A DNA stretch of 18,112 nucleotides, taken from NCBI GenBank assembly GCA_947629965.1, contig CANRFS010000011.1:1-18112 (forward strand), given 5' to 3'. This document shows, in pieces, positions 1 to 8,061 of this stretch. Both the position numbers and the translations under genes were made by a program. The DNA comes from an uncultured Clostridia bacterium. Lineage in GTDB: Bacteria; Bacillota; Clostridia; TANB77; CAG-508. The notes under the pieces are model-generated. The model was not told the DNA's origin. It was given only the letters and a program-made list of their open reading frames with translations, and did not search any database. Within the stretch, counting starts at the first letter, position 1. Every line of letters begins with the position of its first letter.

Positions 1-46
1 GGACTAGATTTGGTCTTTTTTAAAAAAAGACCAAATCTAGTCCGTC
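1..46. repeat. Palindromic repeat, copy 1
   Basis: Bases 1-20 (ggactagatttggtcttttt) are the exact reverse complement of 24-43, leaving a three-base loop, and the right arm continues with gtcc. The same core (ctagtccgtcc followed by an A tract) recurs in the valS leader at 7926-8051, so this is an interspersed repeat rather than a one-off hairpin. The left arm probably continues outside the window. It lies 20 bases past the htpX stop, so it could also end htpX transcription. Confidence 0.8.
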
Positions 47-65
47 CAAAAAAAGAAAAAATTGC

Positions 66-965
66 TTATCTTATATTTTGCAATGCTTCAATTCTATCAT
101 CTATGCTTGGATGAGTAGAAAACAATCCGGCTTTTTTCTTGCTATTAGCATTTTTCCTAAAAGGATTAACTATATACATATTTTCTGTTGCTTTATTTGC
201 AACTCGAAGTTCATTAGGATCTTCATCTAATTTTCTTAAAGCTGATATTAATCCATCAGGATTCCTTGTAAATTCTACAGCTGTACTGTCTGCTAAAAAT
301 TCTCTTCTTCTAGACACAGCCATTTGCATTATTTTTCCAAAAATAGGAGCAAGGATTAAAAAAACTAATCCTATAATCATTAAAATTGCATTACCATTGT
401 TGTCATTATCTCTATCCTTACTTCCTCTGTAATAAAATGTTCTAGTAAATATATCAGATAGCATAACTATAAAACCTACCATTACAGTTACAACAGCTGA
501 AAGTAGTATATCATAGTTCTTTATATGAGCCATTTCGTGAGCAATAACACCTTCTAATTCATAATATTCTAATTTTTCTAAAAGTCCAGTAGTAACACAT
601 ATAATAGAATGCTCTGGATTTCTACCTGTTGCAAAAGCATTTGGTTGAGGATCCTCTACAACATAAAGTTTTGGTTTATGTGAAAGGCCTGATGAAATCA
701 TTAAACCTTCTAATATATTTATTAGCTTTTTATCTTCTTCTTCGGTTGCAGGTCTTGCTTTAGTTACTGATAAAATTATTTTATCACTATTATAATATGA
801 AGCCCAACTTGCAAGTATTGAAAAACCTAAAGAAATTATAATTGCAACAGGAGCACTTACATCAAACGCCATACATATATAATATAAAATTAAAGTAATT
901 ATTAAAACAAAGCTAAAAACGATAAAAAAACTTTTTCTTTTATTTTTTCTAACATCATCTAACAT
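66..965 (-). CDS. htpX: HtpX-type membrane zinc metalloprotease (M48)
   Basis: Membrane-bound metalloprotease of the M48/HtpX family, which removes damaged or misfolded membrane proteins. The 299 residues fit the family length. Two N-terminal membrane segments (about 12-33 and 38-57) precede the zinc site HEMAH at 143-147. Two more hydrophobic segments follow (about 155-172 and 193-210). The third zinc ligand is probably E222 in the REFLADSTAVEF stretch, and the C-terminal STHPSIDDRI motif is typical of the family. The start has the upstream Shine-Dalgarno sequence aggtga. It is transcribed away from murB and ends at a palindromic repeat. Confidence 0.93.
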   Translation of the reverse strand: MLDDVRKNKRKSFFIVFSFVLIITLILYYICMAFDVSAPVAIIISLGFSILASWASYYNSDKIILSVTKARPATEEEDKKLINILEGLMISSGLSHKPKLYVVEDPQPNAFATGRNPEHSIICVTTGLLEKLEYYELEGVIAHEMAHIKNYDILLSAVVTVMVGFIVMLSDIFTRTFYYRGSKDRDNDNNGNAILMIIGLVFLILAPIFGKIMQMAVSRRREFLADSTAVEFTRNPDGLISALRKLDEDPNELRVANKATENMYIVNPFRKNANSKKKAGLFSTHPSIDDRIEALQNIR

Positions 966-983
966 ATTTAATCACCTAAAAAT

Positions 984-1012
984 ATTATATCATTATTATA
1001 TAGTTAATACAA
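984..1012 (-). promoter_or_regulatory. Probable htpX promoter
   Basis: On the minus strand there is TTGTAT (plus 1007-1012), a 17-base spacer and TATAAT (plus 984-989), just upstream of htpX. The spacing and -10 box are good and the -35 box is weaker. Confidence 0.55.
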
Positions 1013-1042
1013 ATATAAATTGTAATTTGTATAATATAAATA

Positions 1043-1071
1043 TTGTAAAAAAAATAAAATAATGATAAAAT
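1043..1071 (+). promoter_or_regulatory. Probable murB operon promoter
   Basis: TTGTAA, 17 bases, then TAAAAT with a TG one base upstream of the -10 (extended -10). The same architecture is seen before several other genes in the window. It lies about 70 bases before the murB start. Confidence 0.5.
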
Positions 1072-1138
1072 TCAATAAACTATTATTTATATTTTAAACA
1101 TATATTGAATAAATATATGTAAAAATGATAGGAGAATT

Positions 1139-2046
1139 ATGGATAAAATTTATAATAAAATTTTAGAAAAATTAAATAAAGAGCAAGTTTATCTTAATGA
1201 ACCAATGAGCAAACACACATCATTTAAAATAGGAGGACCAGCAGATATATTTGTAAAGCCTAAAAATGTAGATGAGCTTAAATTCATAATAGATATTGCA
1301 AAAAAAAATAATATTAAAACTACAATTATAGGTAATGGAAGCAATTTGCTTGTGAAAGATCGGAGGAATAAGAGGAATAGTTATAAAACCAGATTTTAAA
1401 GAAATTGATTTTTTAGATGATTATAAAGTAAAAGTAGGATCTGGAGTTTTACTATCAAAAATTGCAAATGAAGCATATAAAAAAGGATTATCAGGATTAG
1501 AATTTGCTTTGCGGAATACCAGGCACAATTGGCGGAGCAATTAAAATGAATGCTGGTGCTTACGGAAGTGAATTAAAAAATATTGTAGTATGTTCTGAAT
1601 ATTTAGATAAAGATTTACAATTAAATAAAATTAACAACGAAGAACATGAATTTAAATATAGAGGTAGTAGATTTAACAATAAAAATGATATAATAGTATC
1701 AACTATTTTACAATTAAAGCCAGAAGAAAAAGAAAAAATTAAGTTAGAAATGGAAAAAAATAATAAATCAAGAAAGGAAAAACAACCACTAAATTTTCCA
1801 AGTGGAGGAAGTACATTTAAGAGAGGCGATGGATATATAACTGCCCAGCTTATTGATAAATGCAATTTAAAGGGATATAATATAGGAGATGCTTATGTAT
1901 CAGAAAAACATGCAGGTTTTATTGTAAATAAAGGAAACGCTACGGCAAAAGATATACTTTTGCTTGTAGATGTAATAAAGAAAAAAGTACATGATAAATT
2001 TAATATTGACATAGAACTAGAAATTGAAGTTATAGGAGAAGAGTAA
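1139..2046 (+). CDS. murB: UDP-N-acetylenolpyruvoylglucosamine reductase, with two +1 frame breaks
   Basis: MurB reduces UDP-GlcNAc-enolpyruvate to UDP-MurNAc with FAD and NADPH in cytoplasmic peptidoglycan synthesis. The gene cannot be read in one frame. Segments 1139-1360, 1362-1511 and 1513-2043 join into a 301-residue protein, the normal family length, if one C is skipped at 1361 and one at 1512. The joined protein has the FAD-binding GNGSNLLVKD-GG region, the GIPGTIGGA loop with MNAGAYG, YRGSRF, the catalytic-serine region SGGSTFKRG, and the C-terminal ELEIEV with the conserved glutamate. There is no other damage or stop codon. Both breaks fall before conserved glycines (CGGA each time). 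At the second site, skipping a T at 1509 would instead give FACGIPG, also acceptable for MurB. Shine-Dalgarno is taggag. yvcK begins one base after the stop. MurB is essential, so a dead gene is unlikely unless another copy exists. Confidence 0.92.
1361..1364 (+). other. CGGA +1 frame-break site 1 (murB)
   Basis: After GAT (D74) the frame needs C skipped and GGA read as glycine, giving VKD-GG-IRGIVI of the FAD domain. Zero-frame reading gives D-R-R-N-K and stops at 1397-1399. Confidence 0.88.
1512..1515 (+). other. CGGA +1 frame-break site 2 (murB)
   Basis: After TTG the frame needs one extra base. Skipping C1512 gives EFAL-G-IPGTIGG. The exact skipped base is ambiguous (T1509 is possible), but the CGGA placement matches the other sites. 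Confidence 0.82.
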
Positions 2047-2047
2047 A

Positions 2048-3643
2048 ATGAAAAATTTTTTTAACTGGTTAAAAAATAGTACAAAAATAAAAAGATGGAT
2101 GTTTTTGATATTAATAGGAATAATACTAACATGTTTTGGCTTTTCAAAAATTTTATCATCTGAAAGATTAGAGCTTTTGGATGTATTACTTGTAGTTGGT
2201 ACATTTGTTATAGGCTTTATTTGCTTTGTATTAGGAATAGTATATATACAGAGGAGAAATTTAGAATTACTAATAGAAAAAAATAATGTTAATGTAGATA
2301 ATTCAGAAAGTGATAATGAACTTAAAAAATTAGTTTCAAAAAATCCTATATACGAAAGAGGACCAAATATTGTTGTAATAGGTGGAGGAAATGGAATAAA
2401 TAATGTATTAAAAGGATTAAAAAATTATACAAGCAATTTAACTGCAATAGTTCCAGTATCTGCATATGGTAGACCATCTATATCAATAAAAGAATTAAAT
2501 TTAAATCCGGTAGATGATGTAAAAAGTAGTATAGTAGCACTTTCTACAAATGCAGATAACATGAATGATTTAATGAATTATACATTTGAAGAAGGAAAAC
2601 TTAAAAACTTAAGTTTTGGAGATATTTATTTATACGTTATGCAAAAAATAAATGGAGATTTTACAAAAAGTATAGAAAAATCGAGTAACATACTATCAAT
2701 GGTGGGAAAGGTTCTTCCAGTAACACTAGACGAAATGAATATATGTGCAGAATTACAAGATGGAACAGTAGTTACAGATAAAACTAAAATTGCAGAAACA
2801 GTAACTAACAAGGTAACAAAAATTAATAGAGTATATATAAATCCATCAAATTGTAGAACTGCTCCAGGAGTATTAGAAGCAATAAAAAATGCAGATGCAA
2901 TAGTTATAGGACCAGGAAGCCTTTATACAAATGTTATACCAAATCTTCTTATAAAAAATGTTTCAAAAACAATAAGAGAAAGCAAAGCATTAAAAATATA
3001 CATATCTAACATAATGACAGAACCAGGACAAACTGACGATTATGAGGTATCTGATCATATAAACAGCATATTAGAGCATAGTGGAGAAGGAATAATAGAT
3101 TTTTGTATATCAGATGTTGGTGAAATTATACCTGAATATGTAAGAAAATATAATTTAATGGGATCAGATATTGTAAACATAGATACATCAAATATCAGAA
3201 GTAGAGGAATAAGATTAATAAAAGGCGAACTTGCTACAGCAGAAGGAAATTATATAAGGCATGATCCAGACAAAACAGCAAAATTAATTATAGAATTAAT
3301 TTGTGGTGATTTAAGATTTAAAGATAAACACAATGATGAGCAATATATGTTATTAAATTCAAAATTAAAAGAAGAAAACAAGAAGGAAAAAACAGAAAGA
3401 AAAGAGGCAAAAAGATATAAGAAAGAGAAAAAACATAAAAAAGAAGAAGAAAAAATACTAAAAAGGACAAGTAAATTTAGTAACAAATATAAAGATAGAA
3501 TAGAATCAATAAAAGAAAGCGAAAAAACAAGACAAGAAAATATTAGAATACATGAAAAAGCAAGAGAAATGATAGATGAAGAAGAAAAAAAAGAAAAAGA
3601 AAGATTCTTAAAAGAAACATACCGCAAAAACAAAGAAAAATAA
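2048..3643 (+). CDS. yvcK: YvcK/GlmR-like gluconeogenesis factor, membrane-anchored and divergent
   Basis: Related to YvcK/GlmR (CofD-like fold), a UDP-GlcNAc-binding regulator that directs carbon to cell-wall precursors in low-GC Gram-positives. The 531 residues exceed the usual 310-450. Two membrane segments (about 17-33 and 45-67) precede the core, which opens with NIVVIGGGNG (107-116) and includes ADAIVIGPGSLYTNVIPNLL, YISNIMTEPGQTDDY and IRHDPDKTA. After about residue 430 comes a Lys/Glu-rich, probably coiled-coil tail of about 100 residues. The usual TVADDGGSSG loop is replaced by PVSAYGRPS (136-144) and the PPGDIRN segment by PVDDVKS, so ligand binding may differ. The murB-yvcK order is typical of Firmicutes, where rapZ and whiA often flank yvcK; neither is here. 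Start is one base after the murB stop, so the two are probably co-transcribed. Confidence 0.85.
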   Translation: MKNFFNWLKNSTKIKRWMFLILIGIILTCFGFSKILSSERLELLDVLLVVGTFVIGFICFVLGIVYIQRRNLELLIEKNNVNVDNSESDNELKKLVSKNPIYERGPNIVVIGGGNGINNVLKGLKNYTSNLTAIVPVSAYGRPSISIKELNLNPVDDVKSSIVALSTNADNMNDLMNYTFEEGKLKNLSFGDIYLYVMQKINGDFTKSIEKSSNILSMVGKVLPVTLDEMNICAELQDGTVVTDKTKIAETVTNKVTKINRVYINPSNCRTAPGVLEAIKNADAIVIGPGSLYTNVIPNLLIKNVSKTIRESKALKIYISNIMTEPGQTDDYEVSDHINSILEHSGEGIIDFCISDVGEIIPEYVRKYNLMGSDIVNIDTSNIRSRGIRLIKGELATAEGNYIRHDPDKTAKLIIELICGDLRFKDKHNDEQYMLLNSKLKEENKKEKTERKEAKRYKKEKKHKKEEEKILKRTSKFSNKYKDRIESIKESEKTRQENIRIHEKAREMIDEEEKKEKERFLKETYRKNKEK

Positions 3644-3666
3644 AATAATTTTTTAGGAGAATACAA

Positions 3667-5718
3667 ATGAAAATAATAACAAAAAACTTACCATTAAAAG
3701 AAGGAATAGATAAAGAATGGATTATAACAAATGGAATAGGAGGATATAGCTCGTCTACAATATTTGGAATTAATACGAGAAAATATCATGGTTTATTAAT
3801 TGCACCACTTACACCTCCTGCTAGAAGACATCTTATACTTTCCAAATTAGATGAATCAGTAGAAATAGATAGTACAAGCTATAACTTATATTCTAATATA
3901 TGTAAAAACTATATTTCTGAAGGTTTTAAATATCAAACAGAATTTGAAAAAGAATATATACCTATTTTTACATATAAAATAAATGAAATTTCTATAAAAA
4001 AGTTAATATGTATGGAATATGGAAAAAATACAGTATGCGTTTTGTATAAAATAGATAATCAAGGAGATGAAATGAAATTTACTGTATCTCCAATTATGAA
4101 TTTTAGAGATTTTCATACAATGACAACAAACCATGAATTTATGTTAAAGCAAAATATAAAAGATAAAAAAGTTAAAGTGGAAATTGATGACAACCCAAAT
4201 AATCCAATATATATGCACATTTCAGATGGAAATTACATTAAGCATGATAATGATGTTTTTAGGAATATGTACTATTTAGAAGAAGAAAAAAGAGGATTTT
4301 TTCCAGAAGAAAACCTGATAGTTCCTGGAAGATATGAAATAAAAATACCAGCAAATTCTCAGAAAGAAATCGAATTTGTATGTTCATTAGAAGAAAATAT
4401 AGAAGAAATAAATGTAAAAAAAGTAATAAACAAAGAAATTATTAGAATAAATGAATTAATGTATAAAACAGGATTATTACAAGAAAAACAGGATGTTGAA
4501 AAAGTATCTAAAGAAACGCTAGCCAAAAGAGATTTATTAAAAGATTTCTGTATATCAATAGATAATTTTATAGTGTACAGGCCAAGCTTTGCACTTCACA
4601 CAATTATTGCAGGATATCCTTGGTTTTTAGACTGGGGAAGAGATAGCCTAATTTCATTTGAAGGACTTCTTTTAGCTACAAAAAGATATGATATAGCAAA
4701 AGAAGTTTTACTTACAACAGTTCGAGATATAAAATTTGGATTAGTGCCAAATGGATATTCAGGATATGATAATAGACCTTTATATAATAGTGTAGACAGT
4801 TCTCTCTTACTATTTGAAGCAGTATATAAATATCTAAAGTATACCAAAGATTATAAATTTATAAAAAACAATATATATGACAAATTAGTAATAATAATAG
4901 ACAATTATATAAGAGGAATTGACTTAGACGATAACAATATATTTTTAGATGATGATGGACTAATTTCATCAGGAACAGAAAACACTCAAAATACTTGGAT
5001 GGATGCAAAGTATGGAAATTACTGTTTTACTCCAAGAAATGGTAAAGCTGTTGAAATAAATGCTATGTGGTATAACAGTTTAAAAATAATGCAAGAATTA
5101 AGCAGTAAATTTGGTAAAAGAAAACAAGCAAAACAGTATGAAGAATTAGCAAATAAATGTAAAGATTCTTTTGAAACTAGTTTCTATAACCAAAGGAAAA
5201 AATGTTTATATGATGTAATAGGAGATAGCAAAGTAAGACCAAATCAATTATTTGCAACAGCACTTAGTCATCCTATTTTAGAACCAAACGGAAAAATTGC
5301 AGAAGAAATGTTTGAAACTGTAACTAAAAAATTACTTAACAAATATGGATTAAAAACACTTGCAAAAGGTGAGAAAGGATATATAGATGTTTATGAAGGG
5401 GATGGATTCAAAAGAGATTCAAGTTATCATCAAGGAATAACATGGCCATGGCTTTTAGGACTATATTTTGATACATTAAATAACAGAATTGATTATGAAA
5501 AAGATAAAACCAAAAAGAAAATATTAAAAGAAAAAAGGCAAGAGTTTATTGAAACTACAAGGAAAACTTTTATAAAAGAAATGTTTGAAAGAGGCACAAT
5601 AGGTAGCATCGCAGAAATATATGATTCAAAGTCGCCATACTTACCAAAAGGAGCAATAGCTCAAGGCTGGAGTGTAGCAGAAGTATTTAGAATAATAATA
5701 GATTATTGGAAAGAATAG
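3667..5718 (+). CDS. Amylo-alpha-1,6-glucosidase / glycogen-debranching-type enzyme
   Basis: Cytoplasmic glycoside hydrolase of the amylo-alpha-1,6-glucosidase family (GDE C-terminal, six-hairpin fold), which removes alpha-1,6 branch glucose from glycogen or related glucans. The 683-residue length suits bacterial members. The N-terminal domain shows WIITNGIGGYSSST and NTRKYHGLL, the family's conserved opening. The catalytic domain has PWFLDWGRDSL (DWGRD at 322-326), FGLVPNGYS, WMDAKYG, PRNGKAVEINAMWYN, YHQGITWPW (from Y587) and LPKGAIAQGWSVAEVFR. Shine-Dalgarno is aggaga. It lies 23 bases after yvcK and 12 before ruvC, so it is in the same operon, pairing a glycogen enzyme with a carbon-flux regulator. 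No in-frame CGG is present. Confidence 0.92.
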   Translation: MKIITKNLPLKEGIDKEWIITNGIGGYSSSTIFGINTRKYHGLLIAPLTPPARRHLILSKLDESVEIDSTSYNLYSNICKNYISEGFKYQTEFEKEYIPIFTYKINEISIKKLICMEYGKNTVCVLYKIDNQGDEMKFTVSPIMNFRDFHTMTTNHEFMLKQNIKDKKVKVEIDDNPNNPIYMHISDGNYIKHDNDVFRNMYYLEEEKRGFFPEENLIVPGRYEIKIPANSQKEIEFVCSLEENIEEINVKKVINKEIIRINELMYKTGLLQEKQDVEKVSKETLAKRDLLKDFCISIDNFIVYRPSFALHTIIAGYPWFLDWGRDSLISFEGLLLATKRYDIAKEVLLTTVRDIKFGLVPNGYSGYDNRPLYNSVDSSLLLFEAVYKYLKYTKDYKFIKNNIYDKLVIIIDNYIRGIDLDDNNIFLDDDGLISSGTENTQNTWMDAKYGNYCFTPRNGKAVEINAMWYNSLKIMQELSSKFGKRKQAKQYEELANKCKDSFETSFYNQRKKCLYDVIGDSKVRPNQLFATALSHPILEPNGKIAEEMFETVTKKLLNKYGLKTLAKGEKGYIDVYEGDGFKRDSSYHQGITWPWLLGLYFDTLNNRIDYEKDKTKKKILKEKRQEFIETTRKTFIKEMFERGTIGSIAEIYDSKSPYLPKGAIAQGWSVAEVFRIIIDYWKE

Positions 5719-5730
5719 AAGAGGTATAAT

Positions 5731-6216
5731 ATGAGAATATTAGGAATTGATCCGGGCTTTGCAATAACAGGATATAGTATAATTGATTATCAAGGAAATA
5801 AATTTAAATTAATAGATAGCGGAGCAGTTACAACAAAGGCAGGAGTGTCATTTCCATTAAGACTTACAAAAATATATGATGATTTAAGCATGCTTATAGA
5901 TAAATATAAACCAGATGCAATATCAGTAGAAGAGTTATTCTTTAATAACAATGCAAAAACAGCAATAAACGTTGCACAAGCAAGAGGAGTTGTTTTAATA
6001 GTAGGATGCAAAAACAATGTACCAACATTTGAATATACGCCACTACAAATAAAACAAGCAGTAACAGGATATGGAAGAGCAGATAAAATGCAAGTACAAA
6101 GAATGGTAAAAACAATATTAAATGTAGAAAGCCTTCCAAAACTAGACGATACAACAGACAGTATGGCAGCAGCAATATGTCATGCACACTCATGCAAATT
6201 CTCAGAAAAATTGTAA
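5731..6216 (+). CDS. ruvC: Crossover junction endodeoxyribonuclease RuvC
   Basis: Resolves Holliday junctions as a Mg-dependent dimer together with RuvAB. The 161 residues are close to the family norm. The RNase H-fold acidic residues are visible: D7 in GIDPG, E67 in VEELFF, and D140 and D143 in the DDTTDSMAAAICH segment; GYGRADKMQVQ is also typical. Shine-Dalgarno gaggt lies just before the ATG, 12 bases after the debranching enzyme gene. ruvA and ruvB, commonly adjacent, are not in the window. Confidence 0.95.
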   Translation: MRILGIDPGFAITGYSIIDYQGNKFKLIDSGAVTTKAGVSFPLRLTKIYDDLSMLIDKYKPDAISVEELFFNNNAKTAINVAQARGVVLIVGCKNNVPTFEYTPLQIKQAVTGYGRADKMQVQRMVKTILNVESLPKLDDTTDSMAAAICHAHSCKFSEKL

Positions 6217-6248
6217 TTTGTGTAATTGTTTTTAATTTAATTTGATTA

Positions 6249-6362
6249 GTAAAATAGTTTAAATATAATTTTTGAGATAAGAGCTTCGAATCCAAAATTA
6301 TTATGAAATAATAATTTTAGTGAAGAAGGACGTCTTGAAAAAATTATATTAAACTATTTTAC
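6249..6362. other. Long inverted repeat / structured element between ruvC and holA
   Basis: Bases 6249-6273 (gtaaaatagtttaaatataa, then T's) pair with 6338-6362 over about 24 base pairs with one bulged A. Inside is a perfect 10-bp hairpin (6294-6303 with 6309-6318, loop tgaaa). Short complements around 6279-6293 and 6322-6336 could extend the structure. The hairpin ends in no clear U tract, so it is not an ordinary terminator. It could be a structured RNA in the ruvC-holA transcript or a MITE-like element; I see no second copy and do not recognise the family. Confidence 0.6.
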
Positions 6363-6411
6363 AGTAATAAATAAAACAAACAACAATTTATCTAATAAAA
6401 ATGGAGGAATA

Positions 6412-7428
6412 ATGACAGTAGATAATCTAGAAAAAGACCTAAAACAAGGAAAACTAAATAGTATATATCTTTTCTATGGCGAGGAATTGTATCTGTTAGA
6501 AAATGCAGTTAAAAAAATTAAAAAGATATTCGGAGAATTAATATTAGGTATAAACTATATTCAAATAGATGAAACAAATGTTAATAGTATAATATCAGAT
6601 ATAGAAACACCAGCATTTGGATTTGACAAAAAACTTATTATTGCAAAAAATACAGGATTATTAAAAAAAGAAAAAAAAGCAAATTCAAAATCAAATAATG
6701 ATTTGCAAAAAAAAATAGCAGAATATATAAAAGGAAATATAGAAACTATAAAAGAAAGTACAATATTAGTATTTATAGAAGAAGATATATCAAAAAATGA
6801 ACTTACAAAAGTAATAGAAGAAAATGGAATAGTTTGCAATTTTGAAAGATTAAAACCAATAGATATAAAAAGAAGATTAAAAATTATCTGTAATAGCTAC
6901 GAAGTAAACGTAGATGAAAGAACTTTGGATTTACTTATAGAAACATCAGGAACGAATATGCAGAATTTAATCAATGAAATTAGAAAACTCATTGAATATA
7001 CAGGAAAAGGTGGAACTATAACAAAAGAATCAGTAGAAAAACTCGCTATCAAAGAGTTCGAAGCAAGAATATTTGATTTAACAGATGAATTAGGAAAAAA
7101 AAATATAGCAAAAGCTATGGAAATATTAAAAGAATTAATATATAATAAAGAACCAGTACAAAAAATACTCATAACATTATATAATCATTTCAAAAAAATA
7201 TATTTAACTAAGCTATGTATAGAAGAAAACAGAGACATTTTACCTGTATTAAATTTGAAACCAAATCAAACATTTTTAGTATCTAAATACAAAAGACAAG
7301 CAGGATATTTTAAAATAAACGAATTAAGAAAGATATTAGGAGAATTAATAAAGCTAGATAACAACTATAAATCTGGTTTAATAGATATAAATATAGGATT
7401 AGAAGCAATATTATGTGCGTATATTTAA
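6412..7428 (+). CDS. holA: DNA polymerase III delta subunit
   Basis: Delta subunit of the clamp loader, which opens the beta sliding clamp. The 338 residues match the family (about 330-345). The N-terminal IYLFYGEELYLLENAVKKI is the family signature (YLxxGxExxL). The middle has the RLKPIDIKRRLK, TSGTNMQNLINEIRKL and FDLTDELGKKN segments of the AAA+-like lid and collar. The C-terminus is the helical collar domain (QKILITLYNHFKKI to GLEAILCAYI). Shine-Dalgarno ggagga lies six bases before the ATG. It is separated from ruvC by the inverted repeat at 6249-6362 but is still co-directional. Confidence 0.92.
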   Translation: MTVDNLEKDLKQGKLNSIYLFYGEELYLLENAVKKIKKIFGELILGINYIQIDETNVNSIISDIETPAFGFDKKLIIAKNTGLLKKEKKANSKSNNDLQKKIAEYIKGNIETIKESTILVFIEEDISKNELTKVIEENGIVCNFERLKPIDIKRRLKIICNSYEVNVDERTLDLLIETSGTNMQNLINEIRKLIEYTGKGGTITKESVEKLAIKEFEARIFDLTDELGKKNIAKAMEILKELIYNKEPVQKILITLYNHFKKIYLTKLCIEENRDILPVLNLKPNQTFLVSKYKRQAGYFKINELRKILGELIKLDNNYKSGLIDINIGLEAILCAYI

Positions 7429-7447
7429 AATAAAAGGATGTGGAACA

Positions 7448-7633
7448 ATGAAAATTTTATTTATATTAGGAATAATTTTAGTAATGTTTGGAGTAATACT
7501 AATATATGATGCAAGACCAATAACAAAAAAAATATTTAGTTTTGGAGATCAAAATGATGCAACACTTGGACTAAAGTTAGTAGGATTTTTATTTAGCATA
7601 ATTGGAATGATTTTAGTTTATTGTAATATGTAA
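7448..7633 (+). CDS. Small two-helix membrane protein, unrecognised
   Basis: A 61-residue protein with two membrane segments (about 3-20 and 41-59) and a short polar loop containing YDARPITKK and FSFGDQNDATLG. I chose the ATG at 7448 because an aaagga site precedes it. A GTG at 7415 in the same frame overlaps holA and would add a polar leader. I do not recognise a function. It follows holA by 19 bases and probably shares its transcript. The valS promoter lies just downstream. Confidence 0.7.
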   Translation: MKILFILGIILVMFGVILIYDARPITKKIFSFGDQNDATLGLKLVGFLFSIIGMILVYCNM

Positions 7634-7640
7634 AAAAATA

Positions 7641-7669
7641 TTGATTTTTTCAAACAAATATGTTAAGAT
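7641..7669 (+). promoter_or_regulatory. Promoter of the valS T-box transcript
   Basis: TTGATT, 17 bases, TAAGAT, with TG one base upstream of the -10. It is followed within about ten bases by the T-box leader. Confidence 0.6.
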
Positions 7670-7675
7670 ATATAG

Positions 7676-7920
7676 CATATTGAAAAACTGTGAAAAAGAG
7701 GAGTAAGATTTAACCTTACCGAAAGAGAATAGAAGCCACCGGCTGAGAGCTTCTAAGGTTTAAGAAAATCTGAATGTAGCTTTGGAGTTGATTATTTGAA
7801 ATAACAGTAGAGTAATCCGTAAATCTTGCGTTAAAGATATTAGAGATGTATAAATTAAAAATTTATATAAATTAGGTGGTACCACGGTAAAAATCGTCCT
7901 ATGTTAAGGACGATTTCTTT
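7676..7920 (+). promoter_or_regulatory. T-box riboswitch controlling valS
   Basis: Tandem signals of a tRNA-sensing T-box leader: the long stem I region (from about 7690), a valine codon GTA in the putative specifier position (7776-7778, within tgaatgtagc), and the near-invariant T-box aggtggtaccacgg at 7874-7887. A terminator stem follows immediately. Uncharged tRNA-Val would pair with GUA and stabilise the antiterminator, so valS is read when charged valyl-tRNA is scarce. The specifier assignment rests on position and on the downstream gene. Confidence 0.92.
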
Positions 7921-7930
7921 TTTTCTTTTT
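7891..7930 (+). terminator. T-box-regulated intrinsic terminator
   Basis: aaatcgtcct (7891-7900) pairs with aggacgattt (7907-7916) around a six-base loop and is followed by a U-rich tract. The left arm lies just after the T-box sequence, the usual arrangement for mutually exclusive terminator and antiterminator folds. Confidence 0.88.
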
Positions 7931-8051
7931 TTCCTTTTTTGGACGGACTAGATTTAGCCTTTTTAAATTTTGGATTAAAAACTCCAAATCTAGTCCGTCC
8001 AAAAAAGGAAAAAAAAGAAAAAAAGACTAAATCTGGTCCGTCCAAAAAAGG
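7926..8051. repeat. Palindromic repeat, copies 2 and 3, in the valS leader
   Basis: Bases 7926-7955 are the exact reverse complement of 7986-8015 (30 bp), with core ggacggactagattt. A third, variant arm, taaatctggtccgtcc followed by aaaaaagg, lies at 8028-8051 and overlaps the valS Shine-Dalgarno. The core matches the repeat at 1-46. The stretch is read through in frame with valS but looks like inserted leader DNA, not coding sequence. Confidence 0.85.
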
Positions 8052-8061
8052 AGAGAGAAAT

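Noticed and set aside
1139..1399. Simple pseudogene explanation for murB, rhodanese and Cof
   Set aside because: All breaks share one context and there are no stop codons, deletions or substitutions elsewhere in these genes; decay would be heterogeneous. Not fully excluded without raw reads.
1504..2046. A separate gene starting at TTG 1504
   Set aside because: It has no ribosome-binding site and is simply the C-terminal two-thirds of MurB after the second frame break.
7939..8061. Upstream in-frame extension of valS (41 extra residues)
   Set aside because: It is encoded by the palindromic repeat and A-rich leader after the T-box terminator, has no ribosome-binding site, and the ATG at 8062 has a strong one and gives the normal ValS N-terminus.
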